Assembly: GCA_902556905.1 (NCBI GenBank)
Contig: CACDYK010000005.1
Span: 16,919-80,918, forward strand
DNA length: 64,000 bases
Source of the DNA: an uncultured Pelagibacteraceae bacterium
Lineage (GTDB): Bacteria; Pseudomonadota; Alphaproteobacteria; Pelagibacterales; Pelagibacteraceae
Direction of reading: 5' to 3'
In this document: positions 31,591 through 42,100 of the stretch, one piece after another
How positions within the stretch are numbered: position 1 is the first letter of the stretch
How the letters are laid out: each line of letters starts with the position of its first letter
Program-made: the position numbers and the translations under genes
The notes under the pieces: generated by a model
Told to the model about the DNA's origin: nothing
The model's database searches: none
Seen by the model: the letters and a program-made list of their open reading frames with translations, nothing else

Positions 31591-34248
31591 AGTTTTAAGT
31601 TTTTCAAATGCTTGATCAATTTTAGATTGGTCTTGTCCACCAGCTTGGGCAAAATCTTTTCTACCTCCTCCACCTTGACCCCCTATAATTTCTGATCCAA
31701 CTTTAACAAATTTAACTGCATCAAATTTTTCTGTTAAATTATCAGTAACACCAACTGCAATTCCAACTTTATCATCTTTGCTTGCAAAAACTATTACAAT
31801 TCCATCATTCAATTCCTTTTTACCTTTATCAACAAGTTTTCTTAATTCTTTTGGTGGTAATCCATCAACTTTTTGAAGTCTCAGTTTAACTCCATTTATT
31901 TCTTCATCTTGAATGATATTTTTTGATTTATCTTCTAAAATTGAATTAACTGAAATTGTCTCTAACTGCTTTGATAAATTTTTGATTAATGTTTTTTGAT
32001 CTAATTGATCTAAATTTGGCTTTCCACCAAGATTGGTAATTTGTCCACTTAGCTCTTTAATAAGCTCATTATCCTTTTCAGAGGAAATATTAGATAATTT
32101 CTCTTTATTTTTTAAATAATCCTCTAATTGCTTATCTCTTAAAGCTTCAATTCTTCTAACACCTGCTGCAATTGAGGATTGGCTAATTATCTTAAATTTA
32201 CCAATGTCACCTGTGTTTTTAACGTGAGTACCTCCACAAAGTTCTGTTGAAAAATATTTTCCCTCTTCATCACCCATCGAAAGAACTCTAACCTCGTCTC
32301 CGTACTTTTCTCCAAATAAAGCCAAAGCACCATTTTCAACAGCTTCATTAGGTGTCATCAAACGTGTTTTAACATCTGATTTTTTTGAGACCATTTTATT
32401 TACAAAACCTTCTACTTTATCAATTTCTTCTGTTGGTATTGGTTTCATGTGACTAAAATCAAACCTTAAACGACTTGGTTCAACTAATGAGCCTTTTTGT
32501 GTAACATGATCACCTAAAACTCTTCTTAAAGACTCATGCAATAAATGAGTTGCGGAATGGTATGCTCGAGTATCATCTCTTCTCTTGATATCAATTTTTA
32601 ACTCTACAGTATCATTTGTCTTTATAGATCCACTGATTACTTTTCCATAATGTACAAATAGATCACCTAATTTCTTTTGAACATCTGTTACTTCAAATTT
32701 AAAATCATTTCCAATAATTTCACCTGTATCTCCTACTTGACCTCCAGACTCTCCATAAAAAGGTGTCTGGTTAACAATGATCATACCTTCATCATTTTCT
32801 TTTAATTCATTCACTTCTTTATTGCTTGAAAGAACCGATAAAACCACACCTTCTGCTTGATTGCTTTCATAACCTAAAAATTCTGTTGCTCCTAACTTAT
32901 CTTTAATTCCAAACCAAATATCTTCAACAGCGGCATCACCTGAGCCTTTCCAATTTTTTTTAGCAAGTTCTCTACTTTCTTTCATCAAAGATTGAAATTT
33001 TTCTGTATCAATTGACATTGATTTATTTCTTAAAATATCTTCTGTAAGATCTAATGGAAATCCATAAGTATCATATAATTTAAATGCTATTTCCCCTGGT
33101 AAAATTTTATCTATTTTTGAAATTTCATCGTTTAAAATTTTAATTCCTCGATCTAAAAGTACTAAAAACTTTTCCTCTTCCATTTTTAAAGTTTCTTTAA
33201 TTAAAGACTCTGCCCTAACTAGCTCAGGATAGTTCCCTGACATTTCATTTTTGAGTGTATCAAATAAATTAAAAAAAACTGGGTCTTTAGATCCAAGTAA
33301 ATGTGAATGTCTCATTCCTCTTCTCATTATCCTTCTAAGCACATAACCTCTGCCTTCGTTAGAAGGAAGAACACCCTCAGCAATTAAAAATGCGCTAGCC
33401 CTTAAATGATCTGCTATAACTCTAAAACTTGATTGATTAGATTGATCTTGTTTTATCTTAATAATTCCAGAGGCAGCACTTATAATTTTTTTAAAATGAT
33501 CTGTTTCATAATTATCGTGTGTCCCTTGTAGTAAAGCTGCAATTCTCTCTAGACCCATTCCAGTATCAACTGAAGGTTTTGGAAGATCTATTCTTTTATC
33601 TTTAGAAATTTGTTCAAATTGCATAAAGACCAAATTCCATATTTCAATAAAACGGTTTCCATCTTCTTCTTTAGTTCCTGGCAAACCTCCTTCTAGGTGA
33701 TCTCCATGATCATAAAAAATCTCTGAACATGGGCCACATGGACCCGTCTCTCCCATCGACCAAAAATTGTCAGATGTTGCTATTCGAATAATCTTATCAT
33801 CACTAAAACCAGCTATTTTCTTCCAAAAATCGAAGGCTTCATCATCTTCATGATAAACAGTCACATAAAGTCTGTTTTTGTCAATGCCAAAATCTTTAGT
33901 AATTAAATTCCAAGCATAGTGGATTGCTTGCTCTTTGAAATAATCTCCAAATGAAAAATTTCCCAACATTTCAAAGAATGTGTGGTGTCTTGGTGTGTAG
34001 CCAACATTCTCTAAATCATTATGTTTTCCCCCTGCTCTTACACATTTCTGAGAAGTAGTGGCTGTTTGATAATCTCTTTTCTCTAAACCTGTAAATACAT
34101 TCTTAAATTGTACCATCCCTGAATTTGCAAACATCAAGGTTGGATCGTTATTTGGAACTAAATTACTAGATTCAACAATCTTATGATCATTCTTCTCAAA
34201 ATATTTTAAAAATGTACTCCTTATTTCATTTAAAGATTTGTCAGCCAT
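31582..34248 (-). CDS. alaS: Alanyl-tRNA synthetase
   Basis: [69 protein letters not shown]. Confidence 0.97.
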   Translation of the reverse strand: MADKSLNEIRSTFLKYFEKNDHKIVESSNLVPNNDPTLMFANSGMVQFKNVFTGLEKRDYQTATTSQKCVRAGGKHNDLENVGYTPRHHTFFEMLGNFSFGDYFKEQAIHYAWNLITKDFGIDKNRLYVTVYHEDDEAFDFWKKIAGFSDDKIIRIATSDNFWSMGETGPCGPCSEIFYDHGDHLEGGLPGTKEEDGNRFIEIWNLVFMQFEQISKDKRIDLPKPSVDTGMGLERIAALLQGTHDNYETDHFKKIISAASGIIKIKQDQSNQSSFRVIADHLRASAFLIAEGVLPSNEGRGYVLRRIMRRGMRHSHLLGSKDPVFFNLFDTLKNEMSGNYPELVRAESLIKETLKMEEEKFLVLLDRGIKILNDEISKIDKILPGEIAFKLYDTYGFPLDLTEDILRNKSMSIDTEKFQSLMKESRELAKKNWKGSGDAAVEDIWFGIKDKLGATEFLGYESNQAEGVVLSVLSSNKEVNELKENDEGMIIVNQTPFYGESGGQVGDTGEIIGNDFKFEVTDVQKKLGDLFVHYGKVISGSIKTNDTVELKIDIKRRDDTRAYHSATHLLHESLRRVLGDHVTQKGSLVEPSRLRFDFSHMKPIPTEEIDKVEGFVNKMVSKKSDVKTRLMTPNEAVENGALALFGEKYGDEVRVLSMGDEEGKYFSTELCGGTHVKNTGDIGKFKIISQSSIAAGVRRIEALRDKQLEDYLKNKEKLSNISSEKDNELIKELSGQITNLGGKPNLDQLDQKTLIKNLSKQLETISVNSILEDKSKNIIQDEEINGVKLRLQKVDGLPPKELRKLVDKGKKELNDGIVIVFASKDDKVGIAVGVTDNLTEKFDAVKFVKVGSEIIGGQGGGGRKDFAQAGGQDQSKIDQAFEKLKTLI

Positions 34249-34294
34249 ATTTTTAAAATACAGCTTTTTTGTTTTATGTCTAGATAACAGTAAG

Positions 34295-34325
34295 GGAAAA
34301 AAGGCGCTTATATTAAGCGCCTTTT
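34295..34325 (-). terminator. Rho-independent terminator downstream of recA
   Basis: Minus strand AAAAGGCGCTTA-ata-TAAGCGCCTTTTTT; 12-bp perfect stem. Confidence 0.93.
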
Positions 34326-34348
34326 AATAATTAAAGATGACTTTTTAA

Positions 34349-35497
34349 CTAATTCTTTTTAGTAGGAACTACTTCCTCTTTAACTTCTGCTTTTGGATCT
34401 TCTATTTGATCTTTTGCAGCTTTCTCAGGATCTAAAGGGTTTCCTTCAATCTTTTTTTGAATTACGCCTGCTTTTTCTCTTATTAGCAGTTCGATTTCAG
34501 CAGCAACTTTAGGGTTTTGAGCAAGATAAGTTTTTGCATTTTCTCTACCTTGGCCTATTTTTTCACCCTTATAAGCGTACCAGGCTCCTGATTTTTCAAT
34601 AATGTCTGCTTTAGAACCTAGATCAACGAGTTCTCCCATCTTACTGATCCCTTTTCCATACATTAAATCAAATTCAACAACTTTAAATGGTGGAGCTACT
34701 TTATTTTTAACTACCTTAACTCTTGTTGAGTTTCCAATAATTTCATCTTTATCTTTAATTGCACCAATTCTTCTAATATCCATTCTAACAGATGAGTAGA
34801 ATTTTAATGCATTTCCACCTGATGTTGTTTCAGGACTTCCAAACATAACTCCAATTTTCATTCTAATTTGGTTAATAAAAATCATCATTGTGTTTGTATT
34901 TGAAATTGAACTTGTTAGCTTTCTTAAAGCCTGACTCATTAATCTAGATTGAAGACCAACGTGATGATCTCCCATCTCACCTTCGATTTCAGCTCTTGGA
35001 GTTAAAGCTGCAACTGAGTCAATTACGATAACTGAGATAGATCCTGATTTAACAAGAGTGTCAGCTATTTCTAAAGCTTGTTCACCAGCGTCTGGCTGAG
35101 AAATTAAAAGCTCTTCTGTATTTACTCCTAATTTTTTTGCATAAACTGGGTCTAATGCGTGCTCTGCATCAACAAACGCACAAATTCCACCAGCTTTTTG
35201 AGCTTCAGCAACAACTTGTAATGCTAATGTTGTTTTTCCTGAAGATTCTGGTCCATAAACCTCAACAATTCTTCCTTTTGGCAATCCACCTATTCCTAAT
35301 GCTAAATCAAGGCTTAAAGATCCTGTGGATACAGACTCAATGTCCATTGCTCTTCTTTGGCCAAGCTTCATAACTGAACCTTTTCCAAAATTATCAGTAA
35401 TCTGAGCTATTGCTGCATCTAATGCTTTGTTCTTTTCTTTGATATCCATTTCTTGATCTTTAGTAGATTTAACTACTTTTAAGTTACTTTTCGTCAT
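34349..35497 (-). CDS. recA: Recombinase RecA
   Basis: [60 protein letters not shown]. Confidence 0.97.
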   Translation of the reverse strand: MTKSNLKVVKSTKDQEMDIKEKNKALDAAIAQITDNFGKGSVMKLGQRRAMDIESVSTGSLSLDLALGIGGLPKGRIVEVYGPESSGKTTLALQVVAEAQKAGGICAFVDAEHALDPVYAKKLGVNTEELLISQPDAGEQALEIADTLVKSGSISVIVIDSVAALTPRAEIEGEMGDHHVGLQSRLMSQALRKLTSSISNTNTMMIFINQIRMKIGVMFGSPETTSGGNALKFYSSVRMDIRRIGAIKDKDEIIGNSTRVKVVKNKVAPPFKVVEFDLMYGKGISKMGELVDLGSKADIIEKSGAWYAYKGEKIGQGRENAKTYLAQNPKVAAEIELLIREKAGVIQKKIEGNPLDPEKAAKDQIEDPKAEVKEEVVPTKKN

Positions 35498-35604
35498 TTT
35501 TAGCCTCTTTTTTTAATTTTTTTAACACTCGAATCATAATTTAAATGTACACATTTTGTTCTCATTAGCAATAAATTTATTTATGGATCAAAAAAACCAA
35601 ATAA

Positions 35605-36903
35605 TTACTTAAGATTTAAGTAGTCACTATTCAGTAAACCTACTGATTTTAGTACTCTATATTGAGATAATAAATAGCTTCTTTCAGCTTCAGCAAGATT
35701 AATTTTTGCACTGATTAAATTAGATCTAGATTGAAGAACATCAAAAGTTGATCTTCCTGAGCCATTTTCATACTCGAAGCTAATTCCTTCCGTTGCAATC
35801 TCTGAAGCCTTAACCTGAGATTGAACTGCTTGTAAAAAACTTCTTGAAGATTGTAATGTTGACCAAGCCGATGTGACTGATTGAGTATTATTTTTTTGAG
35901 CATTTTCTAACAATAATCTTTTCATTCCTTTTGCTTCAAGATTTTTATTAACTATAGATTTATTCTTTCCACCAAATTGAAAAGGCCAAGAAACTGTTGC
36001 TTGTAAAACATCTTTTTCTCTTTTGTCATAAGTTGCACTTAAATCATCAGAATAAGTTCTTTCTAATGAAATTTTTGCAGTAGGTGAAAGATCAGATCTT
36101 GCTATTTTCACATCCAATTCTGATTGACCATATTCTATTTCGGCAATAATTAGTTCAGGACTTTTTTTCAAAGATATTTCTTTTGCTTCATTTAAATTTG
36201 ACGGAATCGTTAATTCAGTTTTATATATTTTTCTCAAATTTTCTTTAGTTGTAATAATTCCTATTACATTTTCATAATTTAATTTACTAGTTACTATATT
36301 ATTTTGGGCTTCAATATATCTTGCTTGTGCTCCAGCTAAAGACGATTGAGATTGAGCTAAGTCAGATGCTGTAATTTGACCTCTACTAAGTCTAGCATTG
36401 TCTAATTCAAATTGTCTCTGAAGTAAATTTACATTTTCTTCGTTAATATTTAATTTTTCATAAGCTAAAATTAATCCAGTATAAGTTTCTATTGCTTTTA
36501 AAAAAACTTCTTGTTCTTTTTTAATAAGTTTTGCTTCAGATATATTTAATCCTAATTTACTTTTTTCATATTCTGTTTTTCTTCCTTGGCCATCTAGTAA
36601 AGTTTGCTCAATTTTTATTGAAGATGTCATTGAGTTGGTATCAGTTATCGATGCATCTCCCCCACTCTGGTTTGTAAGTTTACTTGTTTCTTCAAAGTTT
36701 TTTGTACCCGTTAAAGTCATTGTTGGAAAAAGATCACTTTTAGAAATATTTAAAACTTCTTTTTGAATTTCTAAGTTTCTTCTTTCCGCCTGAAGTTCTA
36801 AATTATTTTCATAAGTTTGCTTTAAAGCATCTTTTAGTGTTGCTGAAAAAGCACTTAATGGAAAAATTAAAGTACAGAAAATAATTAAAAAAATATTATT
36901 CAT
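35605..36903 (-). CDS. tolC: TolC-family outer membrane efflux protein
   Basis: Signal peptide; TLKDALKQTYENNLELQAERRNLEIQKE; repeated OEP coiled-coil halves. Confidence 0.87.
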   Translation of the reverse strand: MNNIFLIIFCTLIFPLSAFSATLKDALKQTYENNLELQAERRNLEIQKEVLNISKSDLFPTMTLTGTKNFEETSKLTNQSGGDASITDTNSMTSSIKIEQTLLDGQGRKTEYEKSKLGLNISEAKLIKKEQEVFLKAIETYTGLILAYEKLNINEENVNLLQRQFELDNARLSRGQITASDLAQSQSSLAGAQARYIEAQNNIVTSKLNYENVIGIITTKENLRKIYKTELTIPSNLNEAKEISLKKSPELIIAEIEYGQSELDVKIARSDLSPTAKISLERTYSDDLSATYDKREKDVLQATVSWPFQFGGKNKSIVNKNLEAKGMKRLLLENAQKNNTQSVTSAWSTLQSSRSFLQAVQSQVKASEIATEGISFEYENGSGRSTFDVLQSRSNLISAKINLAEAERSYLLSQYRVLKSVGLLNSDYLNLK

Positions 36904-37826
36904 TTATTATATTTTATTGTCTTAATTTGATGATTGCTATTTAAATTTAAAATTATTGAAGAATATTTTGGCGCATATTTAAACATATTTTGTGTTATTC
37001 TTTGGTAAGTTTGCATAAAGTTAATAACTTTGTCTTTGCTCATGATTTTATGACTAGATTTGTTCTTAGTTTTTAACCATAGCTTATTCTCTTGCTTTAA
37101 CCTCCATTTTTGAAGCAAACCAAAGTTTTTAGCCTTTAAATATATTAAACAATTAAGTTGGGCATATAATTTCTTATATTTCATCTTTAATTGTTGATTA
37201 ACATATTTTCTCCAAATAAGTTTTTGATCATTTATTTTTTCAAGTGAATTGATAGATTTTTTAAGAGTTTTATTTGCCTCAGCTTTTGCCCCTACGCACC
37301 AGCCCTCAAATATTATTACATCTGACCGCTGTTTGATCTTATACCAATTCTTTCTAGGAAATCTGTCGTCAACTGCTTTATTGAAATTTGGCAAATCAAT
37401 TTTTTTAAAATTTTTACTTTTTGCTTTTTTAAAAAAGTTTAACATCATTTGAATATCATGAGTTCCTGGTACTCCTCTTGTAGCCAACATTGGGTGAATT
37501 TTTTTTGATAAATTTAATCTTTCTTTTCGAGTTTTATAAAAATCATCTATTGAAATTTTAAATACTTTTAATTTAAAATATTTTTCTAATATAATTTTTA
37601 TAATTGAACTGATGGTCGTTTTACCTGTTCCTTGTCCACCTGCTAAACCTACAATATAAGGTTTTTTACTATTTGTTTTTTTTGCAATCCAAAAACACAT
37701 TGGAATTAAAAAAGACTTCAGCATTCCCTCTTTATTACTAAATTTTTCTTTAGATGTTTCTTGTGATTTAATAAATTTAAAACAATCTTTTTTAACTTTA
37801 CTAAAACACTCTTCAGTAATTTTCAT
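36900..37826 (-). CDS. P-loop kinase, D-glycerate 3-kinase-like
   Basis: PYIVGLAGGQGTGKTTISSII; FKISIDDFYKTRKERLNLSKKIHPMLATRGVPGTHD; FEGWCVGAKA. Confidence 0.8.
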   Translation of the reverse strand: MKITEECFSKVKKDCFKFIKSQETSKEKFSNKEGMLKSFLIPMCFWIAKKTNSKKPYIVGLAGGQGTGKTTISSIIKIILEKYFKLKVFKISIDDFYKTRKERLNLSKKIHPMLATRGVPGTHDIQMMLNFFKKAKSKNFKKIDLPNFNKAVDDRFPRKNWYKIKQRSDVIIFEGWCVGAKAEANKTLKKSINSLEKINDQKLIWRKYVNQQLKMKYKKLYAQLNCLIYLKAKNFGLLQKWRLKQENKLWLKTKNKSSHKIMSKDKVINFMQTYQRITQNMFKYAPKYSSIILNLNSNHQIKTIKYNK

Positions 37827-37831
37827 TGAAC

Positions 37832-38203
37832 TTATTGCTTTTTTTGATCCATAGGATGGTTTTGACCATCTATCAAAGTTATATCTTTTAAGTTTGCTAC
37901 ATCAACTTCATCAACACAACCTAAATTAAATCCTGTCATAGTAGGAGCACTTCTTGGATTATGATGTGTATAAATCCCGCATTCCGAACAAAAATAATGT
38001 TTAGCCACTTTTGTATGAAATTGATAAAGTTTTAATTTGTCTTCTCCTTTTGTAATTTTAAACTCTTCATTTTTAACCATGCCCATTGTTGCACTTTTTC
38101 TTTTACAAATAGAACAATTGCATTTTACAATTTTTACTAATTCATTTATTGGAACACTAATTTCAGCTTCAATCGATCCACAATGACATGTTAGTTTTTG
38201 CAT
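37832..38203 (-). CDS. GFA-family (glutathione-dependent formaldehyde-activating-like) zinc protein
   Basis: CHCGSIEAE, CNCSICKRKS, HYFCSECGIYTHHNPRSAP Zn-binding Cys pattern. Confidence 0.87.
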   Translation of the reverse strand: MQKLTCHCGSIEAEISVPINELVKIVKCNCSICKRKSATMGMVKNEEFKITKGEDKLKLYQFHTKVAKHYFCSECGIYTHHNPRSAPTMTGFNLGCVDEVDVANLKDITLIDGQNHPMDQKKQ

Positions 38204-38209
38204 TAAGTA

Positions 38210-38560
38210 TTATTCTCCCCATTTTCCATGAAACTCATAAACAACTGCTGGTTCATTACCTACTACCCAACCATCATGACCTGGATCTATTGAATATGCA
38301 TCACCAGCTTTATATGTTAATTCTGTTCCATCATCATGTTTGGCACAAACTGCTCCAGCAACTATTACACCAAGATGTTTTGCTTTGCAGCTATCAGTGC
38401 CTACTGTTGGTTTAATATCTTGTGACCATTTCCAACCAGGTTGTAAAACTAATCTCATTACTCTTTGATCTCCTATTTTTACAATATCCATTTTAGCATT
38501 GTTAAAGCTGGTATTACTTTCGTCTGGATTATCAAAAGTTTTAACTTCAATTGAGCTCAT
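38210..38560 (-). CDS. Cupin-domain protein
   Basis: RLVLQPGWKWSQDIKPTVGTDSCKAKHLGVIVAGAV; GDAYSIDPGHDGWVVGNEPAVVYEF. Confidence 0.77.
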   Translation of the reverse strand: MSSIEVKTFDNPDESNTSFNNAKMDIVKIGDQRVMRLVLQPGWKWSQDIKPTVGTDSCKAKHLGVIVAGAVCAKHDDGTELTYKAGDAYSIDPGHDGWVVGNEPAVVYEFHGKWGE

Positions 38561-38728
38561 ATTTTTCTCCTTTTATAATTAAATTAGAATTACAGACTAC
38601 TAATGGTTTGAGTTATCCACAAGCATACAAAATGTAGTTTCGATGTTCACGTTTTGATTCACTTTTGATTCAGTTACAGACTCAAAATACAACTTCTTGC
38701 GTGTATTGTATAACTAGGCTATAAATTA

Positions 38729-38743
38729 GAACAAAACAAGAAC
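38729..38743. promoter_or_regulatory. Alphaproteobacterial-type LexA/SOS box next to the umuD start
   Basis: GAACaaaacaaGAAC (GAAC-N7-GAAC) ends one base before the umuD ATG at 38744. Confidence 0.75.
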
Positions 38744-39139
38744 ATGAAACTAACAATCCCTTATTATCTACATAAAGCAGGCGCTGGTTTCCCGTCCCCT
38801 GCAACTGATTATATCGAAGAAGATATTGATCTTAACATGCATTTAATAAGAAATGTTCCAGCTACTTTCATTATTAGAGTGCAAGGTAAATCAATGGTGG
38901 ATGTTGGAATTAATGATGGAGATTTATTGGTAGTCGACAAAAGTTTAAAACCAAAAAACTTTTCAACTGTGATTGCAAACGTTCATGATGAACTTGTAGT
39001 TAAAAGCTTAGTTCAAGAAAGAGATAAAAAGTTTTTAACGTCAGGATCTAAAGAATTTACTGACAGAATTTTAATTAACGAAGAACAAGATATCTTTATC
39101 TGGGGGGTTGTAACTTATGTCATCCATTCTACGTACTAA
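38744..39139 (+). CDS. umuD: UmuD-like S24 peptidase (DNA polymerase V subunit)
   Basis: GFPSPATDYIEEDIDLNMHLI; VQGKSMVDVGINDGDLLVVD (Ser); ELVVKSL (Lys). Confidence 0.93.
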   Translation: MKLTIPYYLHKAGAGFPSPATDYIEEDIDLNMHLIRNVPATFIIRVQGKSMVDVGINDGDLLVVDKSLKPKNFSTVIANVHDELVVKSLVQERDKKFLTSGSKEFTDRILINEEQDIFIWGVVTYVIHSTY

Positions 39140-40394
39140 AAAAATAGCATTAGTTGATTGTAATTCCTTTTACGTTTCGTGTGAAAGATTATTCAATCCT
39201 AAAATAAGAAGAAAACCTGTCGTCGTTTTATCTAACAATGATGGTTGTATCATCTCAAGATCAAATGAAGCAAAAGCTTTAGGAATTAAAATGGGTGAAC
39301 CTTATTTTAAAGCAAAAGATATTATTGTTAAAAACAAAGTTGAAGTTTTTTCATCTAATTATTCTTTGTATGGAGATTTATCTAGAAGAGTAATGAGAAC
39401 TCTTAAAAGATTTAATGCAGATATAGAAGTTTATTCTATTGATGAAGCATTTTTAGATTTGTCTAATTTCCTAGATCAAGATATAGAAAAAGTTGGAAAA
39501 GAAATTAGAGATACAGTTTTACAATGGACTGGCATTCCAACTAGTATTGGAATTGCTAAAACAAAAACGCTAAGTAAAATTGCAAATCATATTGCAAAGA
39601 AAAAACAATCAGGAGTTACTAGTTTAATTGGAATTGATAACTTAGATCCAGTACTTGAAAAAGTTGAAATTAATGATGTCTGGGGTGTTGGTAGACAACT
39701 TACAAAATTTTATCAAAAACACGGAATTTATAATGCTAAGCAACTTAAAAATAAATCTAATAGCTGGATTAAAAAATCTTCAAATGTTTTAAGTTCAAGA
39801 ACTGCAATGGAACTTAAAGGAATTCCTTGTATCAATTTAGAAACTACTACTACAAAAAGAAAAAGCTGCGTTGTTTCAAGATCGTTTGGAAAAAGAGTAG
39901 AAAGATTTCAAGAATTAAAAGAAGCAGTTGCAAATTATTGTTTAAATGCATCTGAGAAAATAAGATCAGAATCGTTAGTTGCAAAAGCAATCACTGTATT
40001 TGTTAGAACTAGTCCTTTTCAGAGAAATTATGGATATTACTCGAATGCAAAGACAATTGATTTTCCAATTGCAACAAACAATAGTATCGAAGTAGTTAAA
40101 ACTGCAGTTACAATACTTGAGAGTATATTTAAAAATGGTTACCAATATCAAAAAGCAGGTGTCATGCTAACGGGATTATCGAACGCCAATGATAAAACCA
40201 ATCTATTTTCATCTGAAAAAGATGAGAAAATAAGTAGTTTAATGAGATCTATTGATAACACTAATCATCGATACGGTAGATCTACTCTAAGTGTTGCTAG
40301 CGCTGGTGTTCAAAAGCGATGGAATATGAAAAGAGAATATTCTTCTAAAATTGATACAGCTGACTTCTATTGTCTACCAACGATTAGGGCTTGA
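39117..40394 (+). CDS. umuC: Y-family translesion DNA polymerase V subunit UmuC
   Basis: IALVDCNSFYVSCERLFNPKIRRKPVVVLSNNDGCIISRSNEAKALGI; YSIDEAFLDL. Confidence 0.95.
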   Translation: MSSILRTKKIALVDCNSFYVSCERLFNPKIRRKPVVVLSNNDGCIISRSNEAKALGIKMGEPYFKAKDIIVKNKVEVFSSNYSLYGDLSRRVMRTLKRFNADIEVYSIDEAFLDLSNFLDQDIEKVGKEIRDTVLQWTGIPTSIGIAKTKTLSKIANHIAKKKQSGVTSLIGIDNLDPVLEKVEINDVWGVGRQLTKFYQKHGIYNAKQLKNKSNSWIKKSSNVLSSRTAMELKGIPCINLETTTTKRKSCVVSRSFGKRVERFQELKEAVANYCLNASEKIRSESLVAKAITVFVRTSPFQRNYGYYSNAKTIDFPIATNNSIEVVKTAVTILESIFKNGYQYQKAGVMLTGLSNANDKTNLFSSEKDEKISSLMRSIDNTNHRYGRSTLSVASAGVQKRWNMKREYSSKIDTADFYCLPTIRA

Positions 40395-40395
40395 T

Positions 40396-41817
40396 TTACT
40401 TGCCCTTTTTGATTGGGTCGTAAACAATCTTTTTATAATTAAAATCTTCGTATAAAGCGTTAGTTACTACAATTCTAGATTTTTCAAAATCAATTACAAC
40501 ATGTTGGCCACCTCTACCATGCATACCCATTACAGCTCTTTTTTTACTAATTCCTTTATAATGAGCTTGAAATTGTCCTGCATATCCACGGGCGTATATC
40601 CATTGACCTGGCCTTCCTTCTTTATTTCTTTTCTCATTCTCTTTATCTATTCTATTCTCAAAAATAGTTTTTAAATATTTACCAACACAAGTATCTTTTT
40701 GCCAATCATTTAACATGGCTTTAGCAATTCTAAGATAATCATATCGTGTAGCATAAAACATAATGTTCGCATTTCCTTTTTCCTTTGAAGAATTTTTAAC
40801 TTTCCAGAATATTACACTGTCTTTAATTTTAGCTTTTTTATTAAATGTTTTTTCTAAAATTTTTTCAAAGTCATCACCTGTTTTAAACAAAACATAGTTT
40901 AATGCCAATGTTGGATTCATACTGGAATAATTAAAATATGGTTTAGATTTTTTTGTATTTTTAAAAAGAGAAATATATTGTTTAAAATCAATTACATAAT
41001 CATCAAGACCACGAAATTTTTCATCTATTAAATTTTTATTTACAATTTTTGACAATTCAGAACCCACGATATACTCTTGATCACCTGAGTTCATATTCAA
41101 AATATCAATTAATTTTTGATCATAATAAAGTGTATTTTCTAGTAATGGCCAATCATTTAATCTTGAATTAATATTTTCAATATAACCATCACATATTGCG
41201 TGTCCAATTACATAAGATACCATTGTTTTACCTGCAGACATTGATCTTAATTTAGTGTCTTTATTTATAAATTTTCCAAATCGATTATCTGGGGTAAATT
41301 TATCAATGGTGATTTTATTTCCTTCAAACCTCAAATAACTTAACAAAGCTGTTTTCTCTAATTGTTTGTCAATATACTTATCTTCTTTTAGCTTGGATTT
41401 AAACTTATAAGGTTTTTTAGATGGTTTTACTTCGTATACACCAACAATTGGTTTATCTCTGTATGGGGAGTATGTGTATTTGTAAAGTTCGAAAAGCAAA
41501 GTATCGAAATTAGGTTTTTCAGTTTCTTCTGGAAGCCAGCTACTATCATCGTAAAATTTTATTTTAAGATTATTTTCATACTTAGGTTTGTCACATTTAT
41601 TATAATACCAAAGATGGCTATACTTAGGTTCTGCTTTGCATACTTTACTTTCTTCTTTTGTTACAAATTCACTGTGACCATTTTTAAATAGCCATTTGTT
41701 AAATCCATCAAGCCTATTATTTGCATAGCTATTTTGAAAAATAAAAAAGCTTAAAGTCAAAAATACTAGTATCTTTCTCATTATTAAAAGGCTAATCAAA
41801 ATAGTTGTTTGTTTCAA
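40396..41817 (-). CDS. Serine hydrolase, beta-lactamase/6-aminohexanoate-dimer hydrolase-like; start may be the internal Met near 41781
   Basis: LRSMSAGKTMVSYVIGHAI (SxxK); YNYSSMNPTLALNYVL-type second motif (FNYSSMN); signal peptide MRKILVFLTLSFFIFQNSYA after an internal Met. Confidence 0.75.
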   Translation of the reverse strand: MKQTTILISLLIMRKILVFLTLSFFIFQNSYANNRLDGFNKWLFKNGHSEFVTKEESKVCKAEPKYSHLWYYNKCDKPKYENNLKIKFYDDSSWLPEETEKPNFDTLLFELYKYTYSPYRDKPIVGVYEVKPSKKPYKFKSKLKEDKYIDKQLEKTALLSYLRFEGNKITIDKFTPDNRFGKFINKDTKLRSMSAGKTMVSYVIGHAICDGYIENINSRLNDWPLLENTLYYDQKLIDILNMNSGDQEYIVGSELSKIVNKNLIDEKFRGLDDYVIDFKQYISLFKNTKKSKPYFNYSSMNPTLALNYVLFKTGDDFEKILEKTFNKKAKIKDSVIFWKVKNSSKEKGNANIMFYATRYDYLRIAKAMLNDWQKDTCVGKYLKTIFENRIDKENEKRNKEGRPGQWIYARGYAGQFQAHYKGISKKRAVMGMHGRGGQHVVIDFEKSRIVVTNALYEDFNYKKIVYDPIKKGK

Positions 41818-41874
41818 TATCCTTTTTTAATAAAAAATATTGTATTATTGATAAAAAATACTAATAAATAGAGC

Positions 41875-42096
41875 ATGCAAAACCAAGAAATAGTCAAAAT
41901 AATTGATAACCTTAAAGGAAGAAGAGGTTATGAGGAAAAAAGAGCGTCTAAATTAGGTTTTTCATCTCTTTATGCTTATTTTGAAGACAAAATTTCAAAG
42001 AAACAAAAAGCTATTGAAGACGAGCAAAAAGAATTAGAAGCTGCAAAAATTGAAGACCAACCAAAAGCAAATAAAAAAAGCTGCGGTTGTTGTTAA
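41875..42096 (+). CDS. Small charged protein with C-terminal CGCC
   Basis: 73-aa ORF ending PKANKKSCGCC, close upstream of the BKACE gene. Confidence 0.6.
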   Translation: MQNQEIVKIIDNLKGRRGYEEKRASKLGFSSLYAYFEDKISKKQKAIEDEQKELEAAKIEDQPKANKKSCGCC

Positions 42097-42100
42097 ATAA

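Noticed and set aside
38645-38659. GTTCacgttttGATT as a second LexA box upstream of umuD
   Set aside because: Second half-site mismatched and position unremarkable; too weak next to the perfect site at 38729.
40386-40406. AGGGC...GCCCT hairpin at the umuC / serine hydrolase convergent ends
   Set aside because: Only a 5-bp GC stem with a long imperfect interior, located at overlapping gene ends; may be a bidirectional terminator but I cannot support it well.
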